Source of the DNA: Antedon mediterranea
Taxonomy: Eukaryota; Echinodermata; Crinoidea; Comatulida; Antedonidae
DNA: 64,000 nucleotides
Direction of reading: 5' to 3'
NCBI RefSeq assembly: GCF_964355755.1
Contig: NC_092674.1
Span: 29,500,001 to 29,564,000 of the forward strand
Shown here: piece after piece, positions 45,440-57,065 of the stretch
Layout of the letters: each line of letters starts with the position of its first letter
How positions within the stretch are numbered: position 1 is the first letter of the stretch
Program-made: the position numbers and the translations under genes
The notes under the pieces: generated by a model
The model's database searches: none
Seen by the model: only the letters and a program-made list of their open reading frames with translations
What the model was told of the DNA's origin: nothing

Positions 45440-48400
45440 CTACGAATCTTCATTCTCCGTGTCTGAAAAAAAATAAAAATTAATTTATGTTTATTGAATA
45501 CAAATAAACATAAAATAATACCTCTTTCACATCTGCATAAATTATTACAACTTGTAACCTGGTTTGATCTTCCGACTTATTAACGTTTTCATACTTGATT
45601 ACTATGATTGGTCAGTTTAATACCAGGGCAATACCCAGTATAAATATAAATTTCAATTCAAATATAAATTTCAATTCAATTCAATTCAATACACGCGCGC
45701 AGTAAGAACTGAGAACATCTTGGTACAAAAACATGCCTCTCACCAGTGAGATGTGACAAGGGTAATAACCTGGGCAATACACGCGTGCAGTAAGAACTGT
45801 GAACGTCTTCGTACAAAAACATGCCTCTCACCAGTGAGATGTGACAAGGGTAATACCAGGGCAATACACGCGCGCAGTAAGAACTGTGAACATCTTGGTA
45901 CAAAAACATGCCTCTCACCAGTGAGATGTGACAAGGGTAATACCAGGGCAATACACGCGCGCAGTAAGAACTGTGAACATCTTGGTACAAAAACATGCCT
46001 CTCATCAGCGAGATGTGACAAGGGTATAAGAGTTCATATAAATAAATAGATAATTTGTTAACTCACGTTGTTCAGTCAAAGTCTCCTCAAACTGATCACT
46101 TCGCATGTCCTTCCAATTAAGAAGTCGTTTCTTTAGTTCACGGGAAGGTTGATCAACGCATATAGCAAATGCTTGCAAGGCCTTGTGGGCGCTGGAGATC
46201 CCAAAGAGCACCCTCGTTGATGCTGTGGCAACATTGTCGTTCATACTGCGAGCGATATTGAATGCTTTGCCAAAATACTGAGATGCTTTCTCATACTCCC
46301 CCTATAAAATTTAACATTTTTAAAGCAATGATTAGAACAAGGTGTTATGTATGAATTATCAAAATTCCTTAAAAAATGGTCTCTCTGGATATATAAAGTT
46401 GAATTGAGTAAACTTACCAATGAATTGAATATGTTTCCTAAACACGTACAAGCCTCAGATTGAGCGCCATCTTGTTTACTCTTTTCTGCGACGTCAACAA
46501 ACATCTCCAGATAACGTATGGCATCTTCTAGTTTACCTTGACTATAAATAGAGAAGTAACAATTATTGTATGTTTACCTATTGTACACTGTACAATATAA
46601 ATATCAATTATGAGACCGTTTTACACCAGGTGAATTAATTCTGTTGCAAATTTTACTAGTTCGACAAAAAGAGTGTAATGTGCCCAAATATGGTAGTAAT
46701 ATGTCGCATATAAGTTTGATAGTCTAGAACGAGCTTAAGAATAAGATAGAGGGTGATAGATGATTATTGCAGTATGAATACTTATTTTAACTTACTTCTC
46801 GTATGATTTAGCTATAGCTTGACAGGCTTTCCCCACTCCTACTTCATCTCCAAGTTTTTTACACATGTCCATAAATCCATTGTGATACTGCCAATTTACA
46901 AACATATTAAACATTTAAAATGATAATCAATCCATCAATATTATGTCCATCTAATAACCAATATCTATATGTGGTTTTATTTATTTTTATCTAATTTATT
47001 TTAGTTTGTACATCTTAAGCTTGGTTCCTACTAGAGACGCAAGCAAGTTGACCAATGACAACTATCTGTTTGAATTTGAATAATTCATCGCTTTGTGATT
47101 GGTGAAATCACATACATCCTTGTGTTGCATCTCTAGTGGGAACCAAGCTTAAGATGTTACAAACTGATTTCAGACTAGTGTTATAAATGTACCATAAGAG
47201 CTGTTTCTGAATCTGCTATGTCTTCATAAGCCAGGCCTAGTCTGTAGCTTGCATCACCTTCTTTAGCCTCGTCACCACCTTTCAGAAAACAAATATTAAG
47301 TTAGTTAATAGCTAGGCTAGGGGGCTAGTATTTAGTCCTAATCCATTAACTTCACCCTACAAATACATTATGATGATAGCAAACTTACTTTCTTTAGCCA
47401 TATCAAAGGCTTGCTGGAAGTATTTGATGGCTAGCTCTGCGTTGTCGCTATCCCCTTTTTGTAATGCATCCGCTACAGCTGTGTACACCCTACGGAGATG
47501 TTCGCAAGCCGACGAGTGCAAATTCTTTCCATCGCTTGTGCACCATTCGTTTTTGGATGTTAAGTTGTAAAATTCTTCAAAATTTTCTGTTGCTTTGTTG
47601 TAATCTCCTAAAAAAACAAATTCATAAATGTTTTATTCTTGTTTTGGGTCATATTACTATTAAATTTGGGTCATACGTAGTATTTTACTTACGTCTACGT
47701 TCGAAGGCAAGGCCCATGTTACAATGCGCTTCCCCTTTCGTCCGTCCATCGCCTGGGATATCAACAGACGTGCTGAGACATGAGGAAAAGAAATGGTCGG
47801 ACAACCAAAGATCACCAGAGGTCAGGAAGTATTCCGCTAATTTATTCCTAGCTTTGTAAACTGCTTCTAGATCATCTAAAAAAAAATAAACAAAATTAGA
47901 AGTGTGATGTGCTCAAATATGGTAGTGATATGCCCAAATATGGTAGTGGTATGACATCATCATGTCCATATATGGGCACATAACATTTTCACAGTACAAC
48001 AATGTTACATACTTATTCTCAAAGCACCCTCCGCTTCTGTCAAATGTAATTTCAACTCATTTAGTTTTTCTTCCTGATCTTCGAGTAATGTGGTCGAGGA
48101 GTCGGAATCATTACTGCCTGATTTGAATTGCTGATCCTTCTGTTGTCTAATCAGCGCAAAGAGTTCTGAGAACGAGTGATGGTATCCATCCTTCAACATC
48201 TCTACGCACAGGTTGTGTTTATAACTGTTGCGGTATCTGTAATTAAAAACCGTTTTTAATTTTTCCCATTGGAATCAATTTTTACTAATATCTGAATACT
48301 GTTAGACCATTACAGTAGGCCTAAATCTATTTTTTGGTTTATTGCAATTTTTTTATAGTAATACGAAGATGCTTGTTTTTATAATACAGAAAAAATTACG

Positions 48401-48679
48401 GTACAATATATAACATTTAGTGGTTTTCAAACAAATTATTTTACTGTAAATAGATAAATTTACTAACTTTTGAACATCTGTGTTTGATAGGTTAGGTTGT
48501 TTCTGCCACATCGTGTGTTGTTTCAGTTGTACTTCTCTTTTCATCTTCAGCGTTGGTTTACGGTAGCCATCTTGAGGTTTTAGCTTGTTTGGTGGGCTCG
48601 GCACACGGTGTAACGTAACCTGGCCACGCATTTTGGAGTGCTCATGAGACGTGGGAATTGCGGGTAACGGAGCAGCCAT
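45440..48679 (-). CDS. TTC29: tetratricopeptide repeat protein 29 (axonemal)
   Basis: TTC29 is a TPR protein of motile cilia and sperm flagella, linked to axonemal dynein and intraflagellar transport; human loss causes male infertility. Minus-strand exons, 5' to 3': 48468-48679, 48013-48236, 47693-47875, 47389-47607, 47193-47278, 46796-46887, 46418-46541, 46067-46301 and 45440-45462. All splice sites and phases agree, giving 465 residues (human 475). The ATG lies directly after an acceptor, so the 5' UTR is in an upstream exon not located. Family hallmarks are VEMLKDGYHHSFSELFALI, then TPR-like helices around GEAHCNMGLAFE, ATENFEEFYNL, GDASYRLGLAYED, ACQAIAKSYE, AIRYLEMFVDVA and YEKASQYFGKAF. 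The end is FGISSAHKALQAF...LLNWKDMR. An acidic spacer rich in Ser and Asp follows the first helices. The last coding exon has only seven codons plus stop. No lesion. Confidence 0.96.
45692..46026 (+). repeat. 87-bp minisatellite, four units, in the last TTC29 intron
   Basis: Units start at 45692, 45780, 45867 and 45954 with CACGCGCGCAGTAAGAACTG (CACGCGTGCAG in the second). The unit is a multiple of 3, so open frames cross it on both strands; these are not genes. The array ends about 35 bp before the splice donor at 46066. Confidence 0.95.
46645..46737. mobile_element. degenerate family A MITE in a TTC29 intron
   Basis: The left arm is eroded (TTTTACTAGTTCGACAAAAA). One CCAAATATGG and the right terminus, GTTTGATAGTCTAGAACGAG, remain. 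Confidence 0.7.
47011..47157. mobile_element. hairpin MITE, family B, in a TTC29 intron
   Basis: CATCTTAAGCTTGGTTCC at the left is matched exactly inverted by GGAACCAAGCTTAAGATG at the right. The arms continue as ACTAGAGACGCAAGC and TTGCATCTCTAGT. This is the best-preserved family B copy. Confidence 0.85.
47896..47992. mobile_element. family A MITE core in TTC29 intron 2
   Basis: GTGTGATGTGCTCAAATATG to CCATATATGGGCACATAACA is the central hairpin; the usual AAGCTCTGTC termini are missing. It takes up most of a 136-bp intron. Confidence 0.75.
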
Positions 48680-51600
48680 CTGTAGAAATATAATCAATTA
48701 TTAAATTATAATAAATAAAGTGTTACAATATATCATCTAATGTTGTTACAATTGTGTCACCATGTGTTCATATGTTTTTATATGCAATAAATGTTTAGTT
48801 ATTTCCTTGGGAAGAGTGCACTATGTAGTTGTTATACAAGTGAGAATTAATATCATAAGGCATTTAATAATAATGCAGACAGTCTCGAAATTAAGCGACA
48901 CATTTCAAGAATCTATTCACATCATCAAAAGCCTAGAGTACTGATATACCTTCTTAATATTCTTGTTGCATGTGTTTGTAAATATATGCTCCATAACTAA
49001 AAATTGTAGGCCTATATTGTTTTTACTTTTTGTAATTTGTTTGATATGGATGAAATATTTTCGAAATAAAAGACATTATTGATTGATTTCAAAATTCTGT
49101 GTTTATTCTGCAAGTAAGATCTTAGTAAATATGGTTTTATAGTTTGTTAAATACAACACCTGCGCATTTGTAAATGATATCCCACTGCTTCACAATCAAT
49201 AAAGCAAATTTAAACATGACCTCGGTAATTATATAACTGGACACCAGATTGTCCAGAATTGACTCAATGGTCGAGTAATTAATCTCCACTCGGGTCAGTT
49301 CAGTTAGGACAAACAAACATGCAATTACTGATCACTATACTATACTATAATACTCTGTATAGCACAAAAGGCTGAAGACAGGGAGAAATATTTTACATAA
49401 AATAATTCTTTATAATATTTAAATTGTACTGTATTTGAATACTGTTATAATCAAGTACAAAATCAATGTTATGATCATAAATAAAAAATAAATATTGTAT
49501 GCAGACTGTATTAAAGGTAAAGCAATTCTGCAAAAAAAATACTGTTTTGATCAAAGTACACTACAGTACTATGACAGGAAATTCATCTAGTTCAAATGGT
49601 CAACCTACTATTTAGCTTAAATGGTCAGTTTCAACTCTATACACACTGACCTTCAAGTACTTTGTATGCTAATCTATTTAAAGCTGTCAAACATATTAGC
49701 ATCAGGACAATGTCAGGGTCAAGCTGTGGTATATTGAACTTGGGCTTTAATGGTCAAACCAACTGAAGAAAAGGCTTGGAGCGTTTTCCTTTTTATAGCT
49801 TACAATTATTTACTATTGGTTGACAGATTCATAACATAAACACTCCTTACAAAGAAGACCATTGTATGTCAATTCTATTTAACACACATTGGGTATAACA
49901 CAACACCAGAATATGATCATAAAATTAGTAGTATTGTATTTTATTACTAAAATAACCTTACATACAAATCTGATCTGGGTTAATAACTGAGAAATAGTAT
50001 AACTACAACATATTTCCCAGTTATATTATAGAGCAATCACAAAAAAATGAACTCTCCTCCAAATATAATTTGCTTATTTAATGGTTTAATTTGATTTCCG
50101 GTACACACATTTTGAAAGAACACATGATAAACCGAAACGGCAAATAACGGTGTTGAAATTAATTTATGAGCAAACAAATGATTCAATAAAAATGACAGAC
50201 ATTTTTAATCTGTTAATTATCGCGCATTTTTTCATTGACGCTAACTTTATTGCTAAAATTTCACTACTGTGTACAGTAAATACATTTGTGTAAATTTACT
50301 GAATTCATTACATTCATTATTATTATATAATAATCATTTAATACAATGGTGCAAAGAATAATACTCACTTAAATATAATGATCACAATTTCAGGCAACCT
50401 CTAACCACAAATTGTAAAAACCACAAAAACATGGCATCCATCATTACATAACAGCTTGTAGACAAAATAGCTTGCACTCTATGGTATTACTAACTACTAC
50501 CTGATTTAAGTTCAAGGATAAATTATATCAAGTCCAAGTTGACATCATCAAACAAAAAGGGCAAATTATATCATAATTGTTGGCCAGGCCAGTGTGTGTT
50601 GTAGGGATGGCGGATATTTCACGCCATCCCTACCATACACCAAGTCCTGGCCAACAGCAACGACGAGTGTGTAAGCTACACTTGGCTGACTGCTGTCGTT
50701 GTATTGGCCTAACCAAAAGCCAACCACTCATGCACAGTATTGGCTGCTGAGATAGGATAGTCTGATAGGCTGTTGCTTACCCTTATGTTGACCTATTTCT
50801 ATAAAAAGCTGCCTGTATTAATTGTTGCCATAGGCTTCAACAGATTAAATTCCATCTCTATAAGCACTTTGAATTACTGTACAAGGGGAGCAGGGGGATT
50901 GCAAGATTCCCTTTTTCCTTCCTATAAATTAATAAAGCTAAAGCTACTTTAGTTTATATAATAAATAAATATACTGTATACAATTAAAAAAATCATGACA
51001 TACACGAAGCATTTTAATCTCCAGTAATAATCAACATTAAACTATAATCTAATACTATTACTAATAATAAAAATCAAAAAATACCATTGATTTGTCAATA
51101 AAATAAATATATATATAATTTTTTAACTAACAATGTTTTGTTTTTGACTTTAAGTTTAATCTACTGTAGATCAATATAAAATCTATGCTTAATATTTACA
51201 AAAACGCAATTTTCAATTATCAAAATGCTGTATAATAATCAATTCTAGAACAGGGGGTTTTTGGGTATGAAAAAAAAAATAGTGGGTGGGATTATCCAAA
51301 AAATTGTAAAACAAGTCTTTTCCATTAAAAAAAAATTGAAATTTTTTTTTTTTAATGATTAAATATTTGCTGCCACCACAATCACTATAATTACAATATA
51401 TGGTTTAAGTTAAATTTAGACTACCTAAAGCAAGGCAAAAGTATTCTACATCTAGGCAAGCTTGTAGCAGGATGATTTTTTGGACCAGCAATTGGGATAT
51501 GTAGAAGTGCATTTAAAAAAAAGCTATACCCAATTAATACCGATTATATTGATAATTTTATATTTGTTTTTTTTATCCTGGTACATGTAATTTTTTTTAT

Positions 51601-52744
51601 GACATTGCTAAAATTATCAATCGTCTTACCAGTTGGTCCCAATCGTCCAGTATTTTCAGAACCATGTTCAGAACCAACGTCTTAGCGTTGGGCCCGATAG
51701 TATTTTGTGTTGTGATACAACTTTACTTAATTAATAGCACATGCGTGAAACCTGATTCGGTAATACTACTAACACTGAACAGGGCCTACTGTACTAGGCC
51801 TACTAGCTAGGCTAGAGAGAGTAGTAGAGAGGCAGGCCTAGCCTAGGTCTAGGCCCTACATATTTTTATATTTTTCTTACTTTATTTAAATCCAATAATT
51901 ATTAATTTTTTGTTTCCGAGAATGTTTTGGGCCCGATCGTCTGGGCCCGAACGTCTCTGGTCCCGATCGTCTCTCCCTGCGCTGCTGATGAACCAAAACA
52001 ACACCACCCTGTCCTGCTGCTGACTAGAGTAGAGGGCTAGCCTAGGCTAGGGGCCTAGGCCTCTCGGCCTAATAAGCTTTTATTTAGGAGATTAGTCTCT
52101 GTGTTGGGTTGTCATAATTATAAGTATGTGCACGTATAAATAAATTAACAAACCTTCAATTTAGGAGAGTCTTGCTAATACATAACCGTCTAAATAATGT
52201 CAATTTTTATCACATTTCAGTTCTAACTTTTTTGGGATTGTTGCTTAGAAACATCCTAGACCTAGCCTCGTACACAAATATTCCAACATTTTCCAAGAGA
52301 GAGAGGTAAAAATAAATAGAAAATTCATTGCCACAAATTTAAAATTATGAAATATGATTATCATTAATAACCAGTTCAAACAATTATTACCCTACTTTAT
52401 ATTTTAAATTATAAATATTATTTAAAATAGATTTTTTGCAATCTTCTTGGTTGTCGGCTGCTCTTAATTCCCAAAATTGGTGGCGCTAATTTGATATATT
52501 CCTTCGGCACCAAAGTGGACTTCTGACATGTTCGGTTTATTACCAGGCATTATAATGGCTACTGTGTATAGTAATAGTACCTAGAAAGGAAATATAGATA
52601 TTAATTTATTTCCATCACTCATAATATAGAAGTTATTAAATTTTAAAAATTACTTTGAACGATGTATTTATATGAAATTAATGAAATGACGATTGATGAT
52701 TCTCATTGAAGATTTCCTGGACCAGCTAAGACTATGACTTCCGA
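48680..52744. other. region upstream of TTC29, no gene recognised
   Basis: The TTC29 5' UTR and promoter should lie here. An RFX X-box-like sequence, GTTGCTTAGAAAC, occurs at 52240-52252. A perfect palindrome lies at 50579-50656. The motif GGGCCCGA occurs with ACGTCT words near 51690 and 51928-51980. AGGCCTA-rich sequence covers 51780-52070. Confidence 0.45.
50579..50656. repeat. long near-perfect palindrome
   Basis: TGTTGGCCAGG...GTAGGGATGGCG pairs with CGCCATCCCTAC...CCTGGCCAACA across a loop of about 8 bases (GATATTTCA). A second, weaker inverted pair (CAACGACGA and GTCGTTG) follows to about 50700. Confidence 0.8.
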
Positions 52745-52976
52745 TAAATATATTTATATATATATATATAATAATAATATAATAATAACAACTTTATTTA
52801 AAAACGGATGCAACACTTGAATCACCATATTGGTGTTTTTCACAAGGCCGTTACTTACTACAAAACTATTTATACTATTACACAAGTTATCAATTACAGT
52901 ACAAAAACAACAACAACAACAAAAAAAAAAAAAAAAAAAAAGATTTCATGAAAAAATATAGAGTTTCAAGTATATT

Positions 52977-55863
52977 TTATCTTTGGTCATTTATCATTTT
53001 TTTAAATATATGTATATTAGGAGCTGTAATTGCATTTGAGTTTATAGCATTTAAACTATTCCATAGCTTTGCGCCAGAATACGAGAAACTTTTCTTTTTA
53101 TACTCAGTGTTTGCCTTATGTAAACTTAATTTAAATCTTTGAGCGCCTGTGAGCTAGAGTCATACCTAGATGTATGTGTAATTATTTTAGCCGCTCTATT
53201 TTGGAGTACTTGGAGTTTATATTTGAGGGTTTGGTTACAACGACCCCATACTACATTGCAGTAGTCAAAATGGTGGGCTATGATAGATTTGTACATTAAT
53301 GATTGAATATTTTGAGGGAAAATATTGCTGCATTTTTTTACATAGAGTACAGACCTGATATTACTTTATTTTTCACCTGATCTATTTGTTTATGCCATTT
53401 TAAATTTTCATCGATAATAACACCTAAATGTTTACAGTTATTTACCTTTTCAAGTTTTGTACCGTCTATATTAATATTAATATCCATGTTAATCAATTTA
53501 TTTAATTTTTGATGTGTTCCTAAAATCATATATTCAGTCTTTTTAATGTTTAGACTTAATTTGTTACTTGCTAACCATAGTTGTACATGTTTTAGATCAG
53601 TATTTACTTTGCTTATTATATCGTGTATGTCTTTAGATGCATAATATAACGCAGTGTCATCTGCGTACATGCTTACATTTACATGAGAAACTGAGTTAGG
53701 TAGATCATTAATATACATGATAAATAGAAGGGGCCCTAATATTGATCCCTGAGGGATTCCACAAACACTATTAGACTTTACCGAATCAACATTGTTAATA
53801 TTAGTAATATGTGTACGATTTGTTAAATAATTTTCAAACCATTTGATAACATGATTAGCAAAATTAAAATTGTGTAGTTTTTTTATTAGTATCTGGTGAT
53901 TAACAGTGTCGAAAGCTTTTTTGAGATCAAGCATTATTAGTCCTATGTATTTACCATTTTCAATACTGTCAATCCAATCTTCAGTTATATTTATTAATGC
54001 CGATGATGTCGAGTAATTTGGCCTAAATCCAGATTGTTGATTGTATAATTTAGGGTTGATTTGTGGATAGAGTTGGTCAAAGACAGCGCGTTCAATAATT
54101 TTTGATAAAATTGGTAGTACAGAAATTGGCCTGTAGTTAGATGGTTCACTTCGGTCGCCATTTTTAAAAATTGGGCATATTCGTGCATTTTTCCATTTAC
54201 TTGGGAAGTCGCTGGTTCTTAGAGATAAATTAATTAAAAATGTAATGGGTTGTACAATTGAGTTGATTGCTAATTTTATTAGTTTAGCAGGAATTTCATC
54301 AGTTCCTGTAGCCTTTTTGTCAGATAATGATAAAATTTGTTTATATACATATTCCTCGTCAACAAGTGTGAAATTGATTTTGTCTTCACCTTGATTTGGG
54401 TATTCATAATTTACATGGTTATTTTCAAATTGAGGAATTTGTTTAGCTAGGTTAGGTCCTATGTTTGCAAAAAACTCATTTAAAGTATTAGCTATCTTGT
54501 AAGAATCTGTTTCAAGGCCATTTATTGTATTTATACTACTTAACACTTTTTTTATTCTTAGATGGTACAATATATCTTATGTTTTTCCAGATTATTTTGG
54601 AATCTTTTGTATTTAATTGTTCAGAGAAATAATTGTTTTTTGATCTCCTGATATCGTAATTTACTTTGTTTTTTAATTCACGGTATTCGTTCCATAATTG
54701 AGGACAATTTTCTTTACTCGCTCTTTTTTTCATTGAGTCACGTTTTCGCATTTGTAATATTACATTTTTTGTGAGCCATGGACTATCTTTATTTCGAACC
54801 CGTTTTTTCTTTAAAGGTACATGTTTATTAACAATTTGTAAAAACTTGTCTTCAAAAAACTGCAGAGCGTCATTCACATTTGTATATGAAGTTATTTCAT
54901 GCCAATTTACATTTAACATATCAATTTGTAGTTTTTCCTCATCAAGGTTATTATAGTTCCTTTTTGTTTTATATTTATGGTTATGTTTTGGTTTTTCTTC
55001 TTTACCAATGACAGCGTAAATAGCTGAATGATCACTAATTCCTGTGTTAAGTACACCCGAGGAAGAAATTCGGTTTGGAAAGGATGTATAAAAATGATCA
55101 ATCAGAGTTTTACTTTGGTTTGTTATCCTTGTCGGTTCAGTTATAATTTGTGTAGAAAATGGTTATTAGTTATATCCATTAATTTTTGTGTATAGCAAGT
55201 AGGGTTTTGTGAAAGTGTGTCACAATTGACATCTCCTATTATTATTATTTCTTTGTTTAGACATTCGTTTTCTTCTAAAATTTGTTCAAAAATATCTAAA
55301 AGTTGAATTTTTGAGTTTGGTGGGCGGTACCATGCTATTAAAATGATTGGTTTAGTTTTTGGTTTACAAAGTTCGATTACTACTATCTCAAGCTCCATTT
55401 TCATGAAATCATTTCTTAGTTTACAAGTAAAACATCCTCTATTTACATAAACTGCAACCCCTCCCCCTTCCCTATTTCTGTCATTTCTATAAATATCATA
55501 GCCATCAATGTGTATTGATTCATCTTTAATTACATTATCTAAACGTGTTTCATTGAGTGCTATGATATCAATAGAATTGTTGTTGATTAGATACTTAAAT
55601 TCATCAAATTTGCTTGGTAGAGAAACTATATTCAATCCTAGGATACTTAGACCATTATTTAAAAATACTTTACAATTTTCAGTTAAATTATTATGTTCAT
55701 TTAGCGAACAGTTATGTTGATAGTTAATTGTTTCATTTTTATTTGAATTGATCGTATACGTTAAATTTGAGGCAACTCCAGGTGGTATAATATCATTTAT
55801 ATAAGTTTGTTGAGTGTCCACCTCGTCTTGGGGATTTTGTTCTAATTCATTGTCATTAATCAT
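52977..55863 (-). pseudogene. LINE ORF2: AP endonuclease plus reverse transcriptase, frameshifted
   Basis: ORF2 nicks target DNA and copies the element RNA in place. The N-terminal part (55863-55141) has APE-type endonuclease motifs: LNIVSLPSKFDE, ALNETRLD, GGGVAVYV, AWYRPPN and IIIGDVNCD. The SDH motif, GISDHSAIY, lies past a one-base shift at about 55150. The RT (54570-53338) has SNYRPISVLPILSKIIE, QSGFRPNYSTSSAL, MLDLKKAFDTVNH, GIPQGSILGPLLF and the catalytic YADDTALYY. Further shifts lie at about 54540 (before the RT), at about 53337 in an A-run, and near 53140. The end shows the CR1/L2 tail, FSYSGAKLWNSLN, to a stop at 52977-52979. The product cannot be made from this copy. Confidence 0.92.
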
Positions 55864-55896
55864 AGAATTTACGGCTAAACCCTCATTGCCTATTTC

Positions 55897-56982
55897 CTAG
55901 TAATCATAAAATGCTTGGCAAAACTTAGCCTTATGTCCAACAGAGTTACATTTCCAGCATGTAATCGGTGCTCTATGACGACATATCCTCTGCACATGTC
56001 CACTCTCACCACAGTTGAAGCAGGGATTCAGAGCTTCCTGGTTGAAGGATGAAACAGATAAGTATCGTTGTTTGCCTTCTGGGTTTCGTTGTCTCGCTGG
56101 TGTACGTATTACTTGCACTGCTCTATAAATACTTCTTAGTAGGACTGATGTACCTTTCTGGTTGAGGTGTAGGCCATGTCTTGTAAAGTAATTTGAATGT
56201 ACACCGTGTGCATCTGTGAAATAGTTGGTATGGTCAATGTACATATGGCCAAAAACCGTTTGGAGCATATCATTTGCTTCAGCAATTTGTCTGTTAAAAT
56301 TTGTATTGTCAAGACGAGGACAGATTCCCGAGACGAGCACCTTTCCAGATATCCTTTGTTGCAAATATGTTGTTTTTTGAAGAAAGTCTTTGTGAAGTTT
56401 GCTAATGTTAAAATCTTCTCGACTACAATAATTTGTTCCAGCATGAATTATTATGTTAGTAACATTTTCCAGATTCATATGTGTTACAGCATTGTAAAGT
56501 TGACTAACAGTAAAGCCTCGCTTTGTCCTGACTGATGTATCACTTAGACCTCTTGTTTTAATTAGTTTCAACATGGAATCTCCGATTATCAAATTTGTTG
56601 TATTCACAGTGTGAGATGCATTATCATTGTTTTGGACGTTGTATGTTGAGTTTTGGATGGCTTGATCAGATTCAGGAATTAACGGCTCAGGTGAAGTGGG
56701 GAGCTCATCTGGCAGTCGAACAAAATGGTTACTAGTTTGGATCTCGTGATCATTACCATTCAGACTTATTTCCTGGCAACAGTTATGAACAGGCTGATAA
56801 AATGTGTTGTGTTTTACATCAAGCTCTGATCGTAGGCTAGTAATTTGTGCCTCAAGGTGTTCATTTCTCTCACTTAGTTGGGCAAAGGAATGAAAGGTGT
56901 TGGTTTCCCAGTTTAAGCACTGGTACTTACAAGGAGGGCCACGTGAAGGCCACCTTTTATCCTCCTCTTTTAAAGCCGAAAT
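55897..56982 (-). pseudogene. LINE ORF1: coiled coil, SGNH esterase-like domain, two CCHC knuckles
   Basis: ORF1 proteins bind element RNA. The open frame runs from just after an in-frame stop at 56983-56985 to 55897 and contains no ATG before the domains, so the start is lost or lies in a damaged 5' part. After a charged segment (SERNEHLEAQITSLRSELD, likely coiled coil) comes an SGNH/GDSL-like fold. It has LIIGDSM (nucleophile Ser), IIIHAGTNY (Asn block) and TRHGLHLNQKG (His block). The usual Asp of D-G-L-H is His here. Two C-X2-C-X4-H-X4-C knuckles close the protein: CFNCGESGHVQRIC and CWKCNSVGHKAKFC. Esterase-type ORF1 is known from CR1-clade LINEs; the knuckles are more typical of other clades. 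Confidence 0.85.
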
Positions 56983-57065
56983 TTAGTAGGTCAAAACCGA
57001 AGTTCTCGGAGAAAAACCCTGTGTATAATGATAGGCCTATATCCAAATTAATCAAAACGACTTAA

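Larger units (their letters stand above)
52745..57000 (-). mobile_element. CR1/L2-group non-LTR retrotransposon (LINE), nearly full length, inactive
   Basis: The element reads on the minus strand: ORF1 (56982-55897), then ORF2 endonuclease and reverse transcriptase (55863-52977), then a 3' UTR of about 200 bp. It ends in AAATAAAG and an ATTATTATT-type microsatellite near 52745-52790, as CR1/L2 elements do. No LTRs are seen. ORF1 has no start codon in its open frame, and ORF2 has several single-base frameshifts, so this copy is dead. The 5' limit is approximate; minus-strand similarity to ORF1 fades near 57000. Confidence 0.93.

Noticed and set aside
45676-46049. Three open frames of 93-109 residues over the 87-bp array
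   Set aside because: The unit is a multiple of 3, so frames remain open by periodicity. The locus is the last intron of TTC29.
47464-47859. 131-residue plus-strand frame
   Set aside because: Antisense to two well-supported TTC29 exons and the intron between them.
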